Positions 28,069 through 35,674 are shown, counted from the stretch's first letter. The stretch is DNA of 64,000 bases from Collinsella aerofaciens (GCF_015546965.1 NZ_JADMUF010000004.1:1-64000); one strand, 5' to 3'. Numbers and translations: made by a program. Notes: generated from the sequence alone by a model not told the origin.

Positions 28069-29622
28069 TCAATGGATCGTGCTATTGGGGTCTCTATCAG
28101 GATTGTTGTAGCTTAGCATGTCTGGAGGACGTTCTTCTAATCGCCCAGGGTGATCCTGCAAGAACTTATTTAGCACGCGAGAAGGATCAAACCCCCAGTA
28201 ATAATCACTATCCTTCTGAAGCGATTCATTTCTTGCAAGCCGATAAAGCTCCCTTAAACACATGGCAATCTTGTCATCATCATCGTCGGGAAGGAGCTCT
28301 CTTCGTGCTTTTGGGTTACCTCCTAGGATTTGTAAGGCAACATTAGAGATACGCTTTTCGGAATAGAAGCAACAGGCGGGATATGCGAGACCAGTGCCCA
28401 CGCCGGCAACAAATACGCATAAGCAGTAAAGGAAATCAAAGGAGCATAGGAGGTCGAGGTATCTCTCATGCGCCGAAGTGTCGCTGCTCATTTTTAGTCC
28501 GCAATCCGGTGCCACAATTGGATGATTCGTGGCGTTGTCTAAGGCAACTGTAATCATCATCCCCGAGCCGGCTTCGTTGAAAAGCCCGGCGTTCACGGCC
28601 CTAACCTGGCAGTCTCGTATCCAGGATGCATATATGAAGTGCGAGGGAGATGGAGATTGACGGTTGACGAAGGGGGCAATTAGGTCCCATCTTTTCATGC
28701 GAACCAGCTGTGCACCCAATTCGTAACAAGCAACCGCCACAGCTAGGCTCTTCGAAGCGGAACCCGCTTTACTGTCATCAATTGCAGCGTAGCAGTCGTA
28801 GAGAGCATCTGCTGCCTTCTCAAATAACGCGTCGTTGCAATAGCTAAGGGCATAGGCTCCAACGCCCGCAAGGCTGTTGATTGCATCCGCATCATCTTGA
28901 AACTCTGCGGCGACCTGAAAAATGAAGCGAGAAAGCTTCTCATTCTCCTTTTGCTCGAAGCAAGCTTCGAGCGAGCGTACAAGCGCTTCTTCATCCATGC
29001 CGTAAACGAGAGGAGGCGTTTTACCCTTCTCTCCAAGAACGGCGATTATATTGTCCACGAGAGTATCCATTCGTTTACTCTCGTCTTTCCTTACGCAAGC
29101 ATCGTGCTGCTTCAATATTTCTGCCCACTGTGAATACTCAATGGGCCGATTCTGAGCTCCGTCGCGCCTAGCTATTTCGCCCTCGCGAAACACGACAATT
29201 TGACGGCCTTTGCCATCTACTGTTTGTCCGAGCTTTGAAAAAGGAACGAGAAGCCCGTCTTCGAGGCTTAACAGGCAAACCAAACAGTATGTGTGTCCAT
29301 CAACCTCATGCAATTGGGAAATGGCGGTCAAAGGCGCCTGAACATATTTTCTTATCTTGTCCGTTAAGACCGCGCCGTCAAACTGCGCCCAGTTGGTATC
29401 CTCGCTTCTAGCCGATGGATTTCCGTCATCGTCCACCCCAATGACGATGTAACCACCGGGATAACGGTTGCACATCGAAACAGCGTCTTTTACAAAATCG
29501 AGCTCATCGATCTTCTTGGAAAAATCTAGCGTCTCCTTAAAATCGAGCTCGTTGCATTCACCGCCAGATTTCAATAGCTCGAAAAGTTTTTCTCTATCGG
29601 TTCGTCCGTCTACTACGATCAT
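28069..29622 (-). CDS. AlbA_2/Schlafen-type DNA-binding domain protein
   Basis: The product is 517 aa. The N-terminal ~140 residues fit the AlbA_2 domain: ECNELDFKETLDFSKKIDEL, VKDAVSMCNRYPGGYIVIGV, DDDGNPSARSEDTNW, and a late IVVFREGEIARRDG. The remaining 370 residues are helical, cysteine-containing and unrecognised. Proteins with this N-terminus are putative nucleic-acid-binding regulators or defence effectors and are frequent on genomic islands. The gene is alone on its strand just inside the outer att-like site, where integrase genes often stand, but it has no recombinase motifs. Base composition is lower in GC than the flanking core genes, consistent with transfer. Confidence 0.7.
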   Translation of the reverse strand: MIVVDGRTDREKLFELLKSGGECNELDFKETLDFSKKIDELDFVKDAVSMCNRYPGGYIVIGVDDDGNPSARSEDTNWAQFDGAVLTDKIRKYVQAPLTAISQLHEVDGHTYCLVCLLSLEDGLLVPFSKLGQTVDGKGRQIVVFREGEIARRDGAQNRPIEYSQWAEILKQHDACVRKDESKRMDTLVDNIIAVLGEKGKTPPLVYGMDEEALVRSLEACFEQKENEKLSRFIFQVAAEFQDDADAINSLAGVGAYALSYCNDALFEKAADALYDCYAAIDDSKAGSASKSLAVAVACYELGAQLVRMKRWDLIAPFVNRQSPSPSHFIYASWIRDCQVRAVNAGLFNEAGSGMMITVALDNATNHPIVAPDCGLKMSSDTSAHERYLDLLCSFDFLYCLCVFVAGVGTGLAYPACCFYSEKRISNVALQILGGNPKARRELLPDDDDDKIAMCLRELYRLARNESLQKDSDYYWGFDPSRVLNKFLQDHPGRLEERPPDMLSYNNPDRDPNSTIH

Positions 29623-30404
29623 CTATGCGCCAACCTGTCGATTCCCTATGCCCGACAAACAATCTTTCATTTCGTTCATGCGGGTGGCACCAATCGACTG
29701 ATACGTAGAGAACGCTTTCATCAACGCATCAGCCAAAAGACGTCCTCCCATCTAAATTAATACCGGACATTATCCCATCGTTTTGGCTACTGAGAGAACC
29801 GTCGCTATGCTATCCGGTCAAATTAAGTAATAATCATTACCACTTTCATTTGGTTGCTATGGTGAACACAAGCAAACTATCAGCTCAAACAACGAAAACC
29901 AGCTGTAGCGTTGCGAAAGAAAACACACTGATTGACAAACCGATGCCCGCTCGTCCGTTCTAGTTTGCCCAGACGCCCCTCCTGCGCTGCCCATGTCTCA
30001 ACGGATGGGTACCATTTATCCGGGTGCACCTGGAGCAACGGGCCGTCAGGCCCGCGCAAGGTCGCTCGCAGAACACGCAACATCAAACACGACAGAAGAG
30101 GCGAACGACAGATGCCGGACCCCGAACGACAGCACCGCGGAAAACGAGCATTCCGACCACAACCGAACAAACCTTGTTCCTAGGCAGGCGCCCGCATGGG
30201 CGCCTTTTACTTTTCGGGGACTTAGCTGCCAGCTAAGGCACGCGGCTCATGGCCGTTTCGTGAAGGCTCGACCAGCTCGACCCAGCTCGACCCGTCTCCG
30301 CTCCCGTCGTGCGCGCCAACCGCAATCAGGCGGTTCAATCGTCGTGCAGACGAAAACGCACGCGGGACCGCGCAGGCGCATCGCGCGGAAAGATTGGAGG
30401 AACC
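29623..30404. other. Gene-poor stretch of the island
   Basis: No gene is supported. The notable features are a rho-independent-type hairpin at 30186-30205 and the short tandem CAGCTCGACC repeats near 30269-30295. A 400-codon open frame crosses it (29993-31195) but only its 3' part, the sortase, looks like protein. Confidence 0.45.
30186..30205 (+). terminator. Hairpin with T-rich tail
   Basis: AGGCGCCC (30186-30193) and GGGCGCCT (30198-30205) pair around GCAT and are followed by TTTACTTTT. It is a good rightward terminator, yet no intact rightward gene precedes it. Confidence 0.6.
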
Positions 30405-30620
30405 ATAGCGCACACTACGAAATGCGCGGCATCCGAGAGCAACCGGGACCGCGACGAGTGGATGACGGCGATCGAGATGCAGGAGTACATGGGGGTGAGC
30501 CGGAGCAAGACGTACGACCTCGTCTGGTCGGGAGAAATCGACTCGTACAGACTCGGAAGGAAGCTCCTGGTTTCGAGGGCGGCAGTGGACGCCTACATCG
30601 AGTCGAGGAGCGGGAGGCGG
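30405..30620 (+). pseudogene. Excisionase-like helix-turn-helix, start codon apparently lost
   Basis: The frame encodes WMTAIEMQEYMGVSRSKTYD, LVWSGEIDSYRLGRKLLVSR and AAVDAYIESRSGRR, a MerR-like excisionase fold. A good ribosome site GGAGG at 30397 is followed at 4 bases by ATA (30405) rather than ATG, which suggests a mutated start. A weaker ATG lies at 30462. After about codon 70 the frame continues into meaningless sequence because the next DNA belongs to a sortase gene in another frame. It fits the control gene of an integrated element, now broken. Confidence 0.55.
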
Positions 30621-31195
30621 GCGGTGACATCGACTGGGACGCCCTTCCCGCCTCCGTCGTCGCATGGGTGCGCGTGCCGGGCACGACCGTCGATTACCTG
30701 ATCGTCCAGGGCTGGCCAGAATCGCCCGACTTCTACCTCACGCACGACGCCGGTGGCGAAAGATCCGCGTGGGGAGCACCCTGCATCGACGCCGGGTGCG
30801 CGCAGGGCGTCGATAGCCCGCTCGTCATCGTCTACGGGCGCCACATGTCCGACGGCACCATGTTCGCACCGCTCGCGCAGTACTCTTCGCGTGCCTTCGC
30901 CGAGGCGCACCACACCATCTGTGCCTACACCCGCGACAAGGAAATCGAGCTCGAGGTCTTCGCGGTAGACGTGGTGGACGCGAGCTCGGAGGACAAGCGA
31001 ACCGACTTCGCAGACATGGCGGCGCTCGGCTCCTACCTCGGGGACAAATTGTCCCGATGCGAGATCATCCTGGAAGAACCGAAAGACGTCGCCCAAGCCT
31101 GGGCCTTCGTCACCTGCAGCTACCAGACGAGCAACTCGCGCACCGTGGTCTACGCGAAGGAGGTGAAGGGATGGGATTCGCGTCCTTCGGAATAG
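30607..31195 (+). pseudogene. Class B sortase core lacking its N-terminus
   Basis: The frame gives DIDWDALPASVVAWVRVPGT, TVDYLIVQ, then VYGRHMSDGTMFAPLAQY with the catalytic histidine and FVTCSYQTSNSRTVVYA with the catalytic cysteine and arginine. All active residues are present. The membrane anchor and any plausible start codon are missing: upstream in frame there is no ATG, GTG or TTG before VRVPG, and the DNA there encodes the excisionase in another frame. A deletion seems to have joined the two genes. Expression would need a -1 frameshift from the excisionase frame. Confidence 0.65.
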
Positions 31196-31266
31196 GGCTC
31201 CTCATGGGGTTCCTCACGCTCACGGCCTACGCCTGCTGCGCAGCCGGCGACGATGAACGAGATTAG
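31171..31266 (+). CDS. 31-aa membrane peptide, DUF3789-like
   Basis: The ATG at 31171 follows AGGAGGTGAAGGG and lies inside the end of the sortase frame. The peptide has one hydrophobic helix (ASFGIGLLMGFLTLTAYACC) and an acidic tail AAGDDERD. Size and pattern resemble DUF3789 peptides found on conjugative elements. The function is unknown. Confidence 0.5.
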   Translation: MGFASFGIGLLMGFLTLTAYACCAAGDDERD

Positions 31267-31415
31267 GAGTTGCTGATCGAAACTACAACCGAATATGGCC
31301 CTTCGACCCCTTGCCGGTATATCTCGGCAAGGGGTCTTGCATGTGGTGAGATAATTTACGCACTTGATAGAAACAAGGCGCTGCCGGCTGCTTCTCGATA
31401 AGCTTCCGGTTGTCC

Positions 31416-32075
31416 ATGAACAGAGGTGCGCAATTGGGAAAGATAAAGCTGCAAGACGTCAAAAAGGTTATCGACATCGGAAAGGACGTCCTGCCCTTCG
31501 TTGAACCCGCCGTGGACAAATACGGGCCTGCTCTGATTGACTGGGGACAGCAGAGGGGAAAGCAGGCAGCGAATAGCCTCGGAGAAGCCAGGGACTCATT
31601 CCTTTCAAAAGGCCAGGCAATCAAAGATAAGAAGGAGCAGCAAAAGTCACTCGAGGAAGCCCGCAAGAAGGCCGTGGCAAGCTCGCTTCCGCCGATCTCC
31701 GCAAAAGAGTTCTTCGAGAACTTTGAGAGCAACGTCTCCAGCGAAGCCGACCTCAGCGATGGGTACATGGCAATCGCCGGCTGCTACGCTGTCGTCACGA
31801 TGAAATCGGCACGAGAGAAAGATCCTTCCGCCTACGAGGACGTCTATGTCGGTTGCGGCAAATCCATGGGCTTCAGCATATACACCCAGCTTTGCGGTTT
31901 CGGCAACGTCGACGTCTACGCCGACTTCAAGTTCAAAAGACCCATGATGATCCTGCTCTTTCCGTGTGAGGAGAAAGACCTCGAGAGCCGCTATGAGGCC
32001 CTCGTCAGGGATCTTCAGGCCGAGAACTCGTACAACAAATGGGACGTCCTGGCACGCTCCGATGAGGCGAGATAG
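31416..32075 (+). CDS. Unknown protein with a GIY-YIG-like C-terminal domain
   Basis: The product is 219 aa; the ATG at 31416 has only a weak ribosome site. Residues about 1-100 are polar and helical with a strongly charged stretch (IKDKKEQQKSLEEARKKAVA). Residues about 115-215 read GCYAVVTMKS, then DVYVGCGKSMGFSIYTQL, then RPMMILLFPCEEKDLESRYE and ALVRDLQAENSYNKWDV. The order G-x-Y, Y-x-G, hydrophobic strand, glutamate helix and a closing YN is that of the GIY-YIG nuclease fold. The usual arginine after the YxG strand is not at its expected place, so it may be inactive or a divergent binder. The stop lies 11 bp before the coiled-coil gene, implying a two-gene operon. The domain call is inference from pattern. 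Confidence 0.6.
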   Translation: MNRGAQLGKIKLQDVKKVIDIGKDVLPFVEPAVDKYGPALIDWGQQRGKQAANSLGEARDSFLSKGQAIKDKKEQQKSLEEARKKAVASSLPPISAKEFFENFESNVSSEADLSDGYMAIAGCYAVVTMKSAREKDPSAYEDVYVGCGKSMGFSIYTQLCGFGNVDVYADFKFKRPMMILLFPCEEKDLESRYEALVRDLQAENSYNKWDVLARSDEAR

Positions 32076-32086
32076 GCACTAAGAGC

Positions 32087-33247
32087 ATGAGCGATAAAGA
32101 ACTTGCGCCGATTAGCGTCGAAGTTGTTGCGATCGATGACCTCGACAGTATCAAGGTCATCGCGAACACCAATGCGAGCAAAGAGAACAACGGCGGTGTC
32201 GGAGAGCGGGCGGACACCTTTCTCGGCCTCGCCTCGGACGTCATAGACCTCGTCGAGGGAAAGCAACTCTACAAAGTCGAGGTCCCCGAAGGCTACAGCC
32301 TCAAGGACCTCGTCGCCTCGAAAAAGGATCCGGAAGCGGTGAGAGCCCTCGTCCGAGACCCAAAGGGTCGTCTGAGCAGCGACGTCTCTCTCAAAGCCAC
32401 CGGGGTCAGCCCTGCGCAGATCGCCAGCGTCGGCCTTGCCGCAGCGGCGATGGTTGTCGGCCAGGCGTACATGACCGAAATCAGCGACAGCCTCCAGCGC
32501 ATCGACGCCAAGCTGGAATCGATCGTCTCCATGATCGCCGGCGATCAGAAGGCGAAGGTCAAAAACGCCCTGGACATCGCCAGAACCTACGCAGCCTTAC
32601 ACGACGATTACCTCCAAAAGCCCGCCGAGGCGCGCCAGGCGGCAAGAAACGAGATCGAGAGCAGGTACAACGATGTCGGTCAGGTAATCGATTGGATTAC
32701 CGAGCAGCTCGCCGGCGTCGAAGACGAGGTCAGGGGCACCGCCGAACGCGAGAAGAACCTCGAACCGTTGCTTAAAGAGATCCAATCCTACGAGGCCCAG
32801 TTCGGCATGTGCCTCCAGGCCCTGTCGGCGCTCGCAATGACGCGCATGTACTACGACGGCAGCATGGACGACCACAGCGCCCTCATCGAAGAGCAGCGGA
32901 TACTCGACAAATCTCAGGGATTCCTGAAAAAGAGGCAGACCCTCGCGGCTCTCATGGAGATGAAGATCGGGGGCATGAAAGGGGCGCCCATCGCGCTTCC
33001 TCGCGGCGCCCGGGGGAACGTCCTCAAAAGGCTGGTCTCCCAGACGCCAAGAGCCGCCGCAAAGGAGCAGATCCTCGAGGCCAAGGTCGAGATGTGCGCG
33101 AGCCTACGCTCGGGAGAGTCGAAACTGAGGTCCGAAGCCGAAGATCGAAAAGGCGAGATCGAACGCATCGCAGCGGCATCCCGTACAGCCAGGACGCTGC
33201 TCACGGACGGAACCGACTGCTGGCTCATCGACGATCAGGAAGATTAG
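32087..33247 (+). CDS. Unknown coiled-coil protein, partner of the GIY-YIG-like gene
   Basis: The product is 386 aa. An N-terminal ~95-residue alpha/beta region (ISVEVVAIDDLDSIKVIANT) leads to a short hydrophobic stretch (AQIASVGLAAAAMVVGQAYM) near residue 105-125. Long helices with coiled-coil character follow (ISDSLQRIDAKLESIVSMIA; AEREKNLEPLLKEIQSYEA; RSEAEDRKGEIERIAAASRT). I recognise no family. It starts 11 bp after the upstream gene and ends at a terminator, so the two form an isolated operon within the island. A toxin-, defence- or membrane-associated complex is conceivable, with no direct evidence. Confidence 0.65.
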   Translation: MSDKELAPISVEVVAIDDLDSIKVIANTNASKENNGGVGERADTFLGLASDVIDLVEGKQLYKVEVPEGYSLKDLVASKKDPEAVRALVRDPKGRLSSDVSLKATGVSPAQIASVGLAAAAMVVGQAYMTEISDSLQRIDAKLESIVSMIAGDQKAKVKNALDIARTYAALHDDYLQKPAEARQAARNEIESRYNDVGQVIDWITEQLAGVEDEVRGTAEREKNLEPLLKEIQSYEAQFGMCLQALSALAMTRMYYDGSMDDHSALIEEQRILDKSQGFLKKRQTLAALMEMKIGGMKGAPIALPRGARGNVLKRLVSQTPRAAAKEQILEAKVEMCASLRSGESKLRSEAEDRKGEIERIAAASRTARTLLTDGTDCWLIDDQED

Positions 33248-33260
33248 AAACCAAGAAAAA

Positions 33261-33282
33261 GAGGCGGGCAATTGCCCGTCTC
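33261..33282. terminator. Bidirectional terminator between convergent island genes
   Basis: GAGGCGGGC (33261-33269) and GCCCGTCTC (33274-33282) pair around AATT with one mismatch. Read leftward the tail is TTTTTCTT, so it serves best for the small leftward gene ending at 33283. Confidence 0.75.
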
Positions 33283-33381
33283 TTACCACATCACCCACTT
33301 GAACACGGCGTGGAACAGCCAGACGAATAAGCCCAGCGTGACCTTCAGCACCGCCTTGAGGAACCTGCCAAGCCTCCTCAT
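33283..33381 (-). CDS. 32-aa hydrophobic, basic membrane peptide
   Basis: The frame reads MRRLGRFLKAVLKVTLGLFV then WLFHAVFKWVMW. GGGGTG lies 5 bases before the ATG at 33381 and a terminator follows the stop at once. One membrane helix with a positive N-terminus is evident. Such peptides occur on conjugative elements or as toxic peptides; no family is assigned. Confidence 0.45.
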   Translation of the reverse strand: MRRLGRFLKAVLKVTLGLFVWLFHAVFKWVMW

Positions 33382-33459
33382 CGACGTCACCCCAATCTTC
33401 CTTGACCTTGCGGTCGCTGTCTTCGGTGCCCTCTTCCTTCTCTTCCGCGAGCAGCCTCG

Positions 33460-33765
33460 TCAGCTCCTCCGGCACGCCCGGAACCTCCGCGCGGCCGGAA
33501 TGCCGTCCGCGGGCGCGTCGGCGCGCCAGCCATCGCACACCTGGCGCCAGTTCGCCGTGAGCCAGAGCCGCTCCTCGGGCTCTTCGCGCATCTCAAGCTC
33601 AAACTCCGTGAGGCAGATATCCCACCCGCCACGTGCGCGAATGCTGTCACTTGCCATCTCGAAGCCCTCGCGCAACTGTACCTCGTCGATGAAGAGACGG
33701 CTCTGGGCGCCCTCGAGCGCCCAGAGCCGCTCCATGTACGTAGCGCGGTCCACCCATGTCATCAT
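33460..33765 (-). CDS. Unknown 101-aa protein, possibly frameshifted
   Basis: The ATG at 33765 follows GAGGGGGCGG. The first 85 residues look like real protein (TYMERLWALEGAQSRLFIDE; VQLREGFEMASDSIRARGGW; EERLWLTANWRQVCDGW). The last residues (ARRFRACRRS) do not, while another leftward frame over 33380-33500 reads VPEELTRLLAEEKEEGTEDS, so a frameshift near 33500 may have cut the gene. The promoter region is shared with the rightward yjdF unit through the inverted repeat at 33775-33817. No family is recognised. Confidence 0.55.
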   Translation of the reverse strand: MMTWVDRATYMERLWALEGAQSRLFIDEVQLREGFEMASDSIRARGGWDICLTEFELEMREEPEERLWLTANWRQVCDGWRADAPADGIPAARRFRACRRS

Positions 33766-33774
33766 CCGCCCCCT

Positions 33775-33817
33775 CTCGGTTTCGAAACTCGAGTATTTCT
33801 AAAGTTTCGAAACCGAG
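33775..33817. promoter_or_regulatory. Large inverted repeat between divergent island genes
   Basis: CTCGGTTTCGAAACT (33775-33789) and AGTTTCGAAACCGAG (33803-33817) are perfect complements 13 bp apart. Each arm contains the palindrome GTTTCGAAAC. The place between two divergent units fits a shared operator. Confidence 0.6.
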
Positions 33818-33888
33818 GAGGCAATATGTGCAAGGATGCATCGAGGAGCGAATCCCAGTCGCGCCATGTCGGCAGCGATGAAGGGCGC

Positions 33889-34020
33889 GTCCGCACGTGC
33901 TACAATCCAACCACCAGAGATGAAAACACAGTCCCCGTCGGGTAGTCGTGGGCGTGCGGGAGTCCGCATCAGTAACCTGCCTCCTTGGTTGTCCCTTCTC
34001 TGCATGGTCAACTACATAAA
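33889..34020 (+). ncRNA. Candidate yjdF (azaaromatic-sensing) riboswitch
   Basis: A ~130-nt leader precedes yjdF. CCGCACG (33891-33897) pairs with CGTGCGG (33953-33959), enclosing an unpaired, purine-rich segment. A later CCTCCTTGG (about 33978-33986) could pair with the AAGGAGG ribosome site at 34018-34024, giving a translational switch. yjdF genes are commonly preceded by the yjdF RNA motif. The call rests on position and these pairings, not on a covariance model. Confidence 0.55.
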
Positions 34021-34033
34021 GGAGGAACCAACC

Positions 34034-34453
34034 ATGCAGATCAGTGTGTCGTCCACCCTGACCGTATATCACGACGGCCAATTCTGGGTCGGGCTGGCGG
34101 AGCACGTCGAGGGCGGAAGGTATGGCATCGCCCGCATCGTCTTCGGCGCGGAGCCGTCCGATGAGGAGATTCTGCAATTCGTTGTCGGCAAATGGGAGAA
34201 GCTCTCGTTCTTCGGTAGCAAACCGGCTGAGGCAAGCAAGCCCGCAAAGAGCCCCAAGCGACGCGCTCGCGAGGCGGCGAAAACCCTTAAGCGGCCCGCT
34301 GTGAGCACCAAGGCACAACAGGCGCTCGCGGCACAGCGGGAAGCGATGAAGCGGGAGTCGGCTCAAGCAAGAAGTCAGCGTCGCGCGGATGAGGCGGAGG
34401 CGCGCTTCGAGCAGCGGAAGTTGAAGCGCAAGCAGAAGCATCGTGGGCATTGA
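34034..34453 (+). CDS. yjdF: YjdF-family protein (DUF2992)
   Basis: The product is 139 aa. The ATG at 34034 follows AAAGGAGG. The N-terminal domain reads MQISVSSTLTVYHDGQFWVG, LAEHVEGGRYGIARIVFGAE and PSDEEILQFVVGKW, diagnostic of YjdF. A long basic tail follows (SPKRRAREAAKTLKRPAVST; FEQRKLKRKQKHRGH). YjdF expression responds to azaaromatic compounds through the upstream RNA, and the protein probably deals with these toxic compounds; its biochemical activity is not known. A 3' fragment of a second copy is at 45690-45741. Confidence 0.88.
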   Translation: MQISVSSTLTVYHDGQFWVGLAEHVEGGRYGIARIVFGAEPSDEEILQFVVGKWEKLSFFGSKPAEASKPAKSPKRRAREAAKTLKRPAVSTKAQQALAAQREAMKRESAQARSQRRADEAEARFEQRKLKRKQKHRGH

Positions 34454-34618
34454 TCGCCATTTGCAGCAAGGCAAACCATATACAGCAGCGGCGCCAGTTC
34501 CACTTGAAGCCGACGCCGCGTAGACGCTGATGGTGACGGCTATGCACGGGCACGGGCGCACCACTGCACTTCACAGCTTGTTTCTCAAGTATTTGGGACG
34601 TACATGCGGCGTTCAATA

Positions 34619-34637
34619 ATGCGGAGCGACTCCGCAT
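34619..34637 (-). terminator. Hairpin downstream of the ToxN-like gene
   Basis: ATGCGGAG (34619-34626) pairs with CTCCGCAT (34630-34637) around CGA, 24 bp after the leftward stop at 34662. The U-tract is poor, so termination is only likely. Confidence 0.5.
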
Positions 34638-34661
34638 GGCTCGGGATTGAGCTGAGGCGCC

Positions 34662-35111
34662 CTACTTCTCGCCCTCCAGCAGGCCCACGATGCGGTCGAT
34701 GTCGACGGCGAAGCGGGGCCTTCCCTCGCGCTCGTAGCGGTCGAGGTATGCCTGGCACTCGGAGACAATGCGCTTGGTGTTGCCGTCGATGATGCGCTGG
34801 AGCGTCTCGTAGTAGGCCGAGCCCTCGGTCCTGAAGCGGCGCTGGTAGGCCTTGGTTATGGGGAACATCTTGATGTAGTGGATGCCGTGGCGGCAGCCGG
34901 GGCGCGTCGTGGGGCGGGGTGGTAACGCAAAGTACTGGTCTTTGGGCACGTTAGGGGCGATGTTGGAACGCAGCGGCACGGCGAAGTCCCTGCGCTTCCC
35001 GCGGAAACGCAGCCTCACCACCACGATGCAGGGGCGATTGTGCTTAAGCATGAGCTCGCGGTCGCCCTCGACGAGGTCGAAGAAGTCCTGGGAGATGGAT
35101 ACGATCTTCAT
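34662..35111 (-). CDS. ToxN/AbiQ-like endoribonuclease toxin
   Basis: The product is 149 aa. The pattern follows ToxN: an opening helix MKIVSISQDFFDLVEGDREL, NRPCIVVVRLRFRGKRRDFA, VPLRSN, a central GCRHGIHYIKMFPIT corresponding to the GxLxxNNMIPV region, and a closing helix YYETLQRIIDGNTKRIVSEC. ToxN proteins are sequence-specific RNases held inactive by a small repeated RNA encoded just upstream, with a terminator between. Here a structured leader with its own promoter and a GGGGCC/GGCCCC hairpin (35137-35160) precedes the gene, matching that layout, although clear tandem repeats are not visible. It would act in phage defence or element maintenance. The family call is moderate. Confidence 0.55.
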   Translation of the reverse strand: MKIVSISQDFFDLVEGDRELMLKHNRPCIVVVRLRFRGKRRDFAVPLRSNIAPNVPKDQYFALPPRPTTRPGCRHGIHYIKMFPITKAYQRRFRTEGSAYYETLQRIIDGNTKRIVSECQAYLDRYEREGRPRFAVDIDRIVGLLEGEK

Positions 35112-35260
35112 CGGTTACGCCCCCTTCATACGAAGCGGGGCCCGCATCGCTGCAGGCCCCTACAGGTGGGCGATATTCTACGCCTTGCGGCACCCCGTCG
35201 CCCACGGAGGTTAAACGTACACGTAAGCCGTACTCTGAAAGCCGCGGCTTCCGGCAAGTA
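35112..35260 (-). ncRNA. Candidate structured antitoxin/leader RNA of the ToxN-like gene
   Basis: Leftward promoter elements TTGAAA (35287-35282) and TAAACT (35265-35260) are 16 bp apart. The transcript would contain AAGCCGCGGCTT, an 8-bp stem GTGGGCGA/TCGCCCAC (35198-35205 with 35166-35173) and GGGGCC/GGCCCC (35137-35160) just before the toxin ribosome site. No tandem repeat is obvious. Confidence 0.4.
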
Positions 35261-35376
35261 GTTTATACCACGAAAGGTCACTTTCAATGCGCATAGCTCG
35301 CAAAATAACACTAGCTGGGCCGTCACCCCTGGCAGTTACCCTCCAATCTTCATTGGAGTCAGCAGGTCAATTCATA

Positions 35377-35427
35377 TAGTTATGGGGGTGTATCCTAAAG
35401 GGAATCAAATTTATACCCCCATAACTA
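35377..35427. repeat. Inverted repeat beside the middle att-like site
   Basis: TAGTTATGGGGGT (35377-35389) and ACCCCCATAACTA (35415-35427) are perfect 13-bp complements 25 bp apart, ending 10 bp from the att-like core. It may be a recombinase arm site or a terminator. Confidence 0.55.
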
Positions 35428-35437
35428 AGGAATTTTC

Positions 35438-35452
35438 TATTCCCACTCAATG
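35438..35452. repeat. att-like copy of the guaA 3' end (middle)
   Basis: TATTCCCACTCAATG matches the guaA end at 45888-45902 in 14 of 15 bases. Read leftward it still encodes IEWE and a stop. It divides the accessory region into two segments of about 7.8 and 10.4 kb. Confidence 0.65.
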
Positions 35453-35602
35453 ACTAGAGCCCTGGTGTAATTGGCTGGATCACCGTTCCGGGAACCGGTA
35501 TCGACCTACCTGCCCGCCAAGCTCCTTCTTCAGCTCCAGCCTAGTATCTGACTCGCGCTGTTATAAGCGAAAACCGAAGAGATGCATCTTAGCCAAGAAA
35601 AA

Positions 35603-35619
35603 AGGTTAGCCTTAACTTA
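35603..35619. promoter_or_regulatory. Iron-box-like (DtxR/IdeR) operator
   Basis: AGGTTAGCCTTAACTTA closely resembles the DtxR/IdeR consensus (TWAGGTTAGSCTAACCTWA). It lies 55-72 bp before the methyltransferase cluster, in the promoter region. A second inverted repeat GTTAGA-TGGC-TCTAAC is at 35641-35656. Confidence 0.55.
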
Positions 35620-35674
35620 CTGTATGATTCGTGTGCTATAGTTAGATGGCTCTAACTGTTTGGGGGCGATGGCC

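Noticed and set aside
28069-29622. The 517-aa gene next to the outer att-like site as an integrase.
   Set aside because: It lacks the R-H-R-Y tyrosine recombinase pattern and the serine recombinase catalytic block. Its N-terminus fits an AlbA_2 domain instead.
29993-30606. The 5' part of a 400-codon open frame leading into the sortase core.
   Set aside because: It crosses a T-tailed terminator and overlaps the excisionase frame, and its composition is not protein-like. Only the part from about 30607 resembles a protein.
33826-33945. A 39-codon rightward frame with AGGAGG 4 bases before its ATG, just after the 33775-33817 inverted repeat.
   Set aside because: It lies across the candidate yjdF riboswitch, its codons look random, and no family or hydrophobic pattern is seen. 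The ribosome-like sequence is part of the region between repeat and leader.
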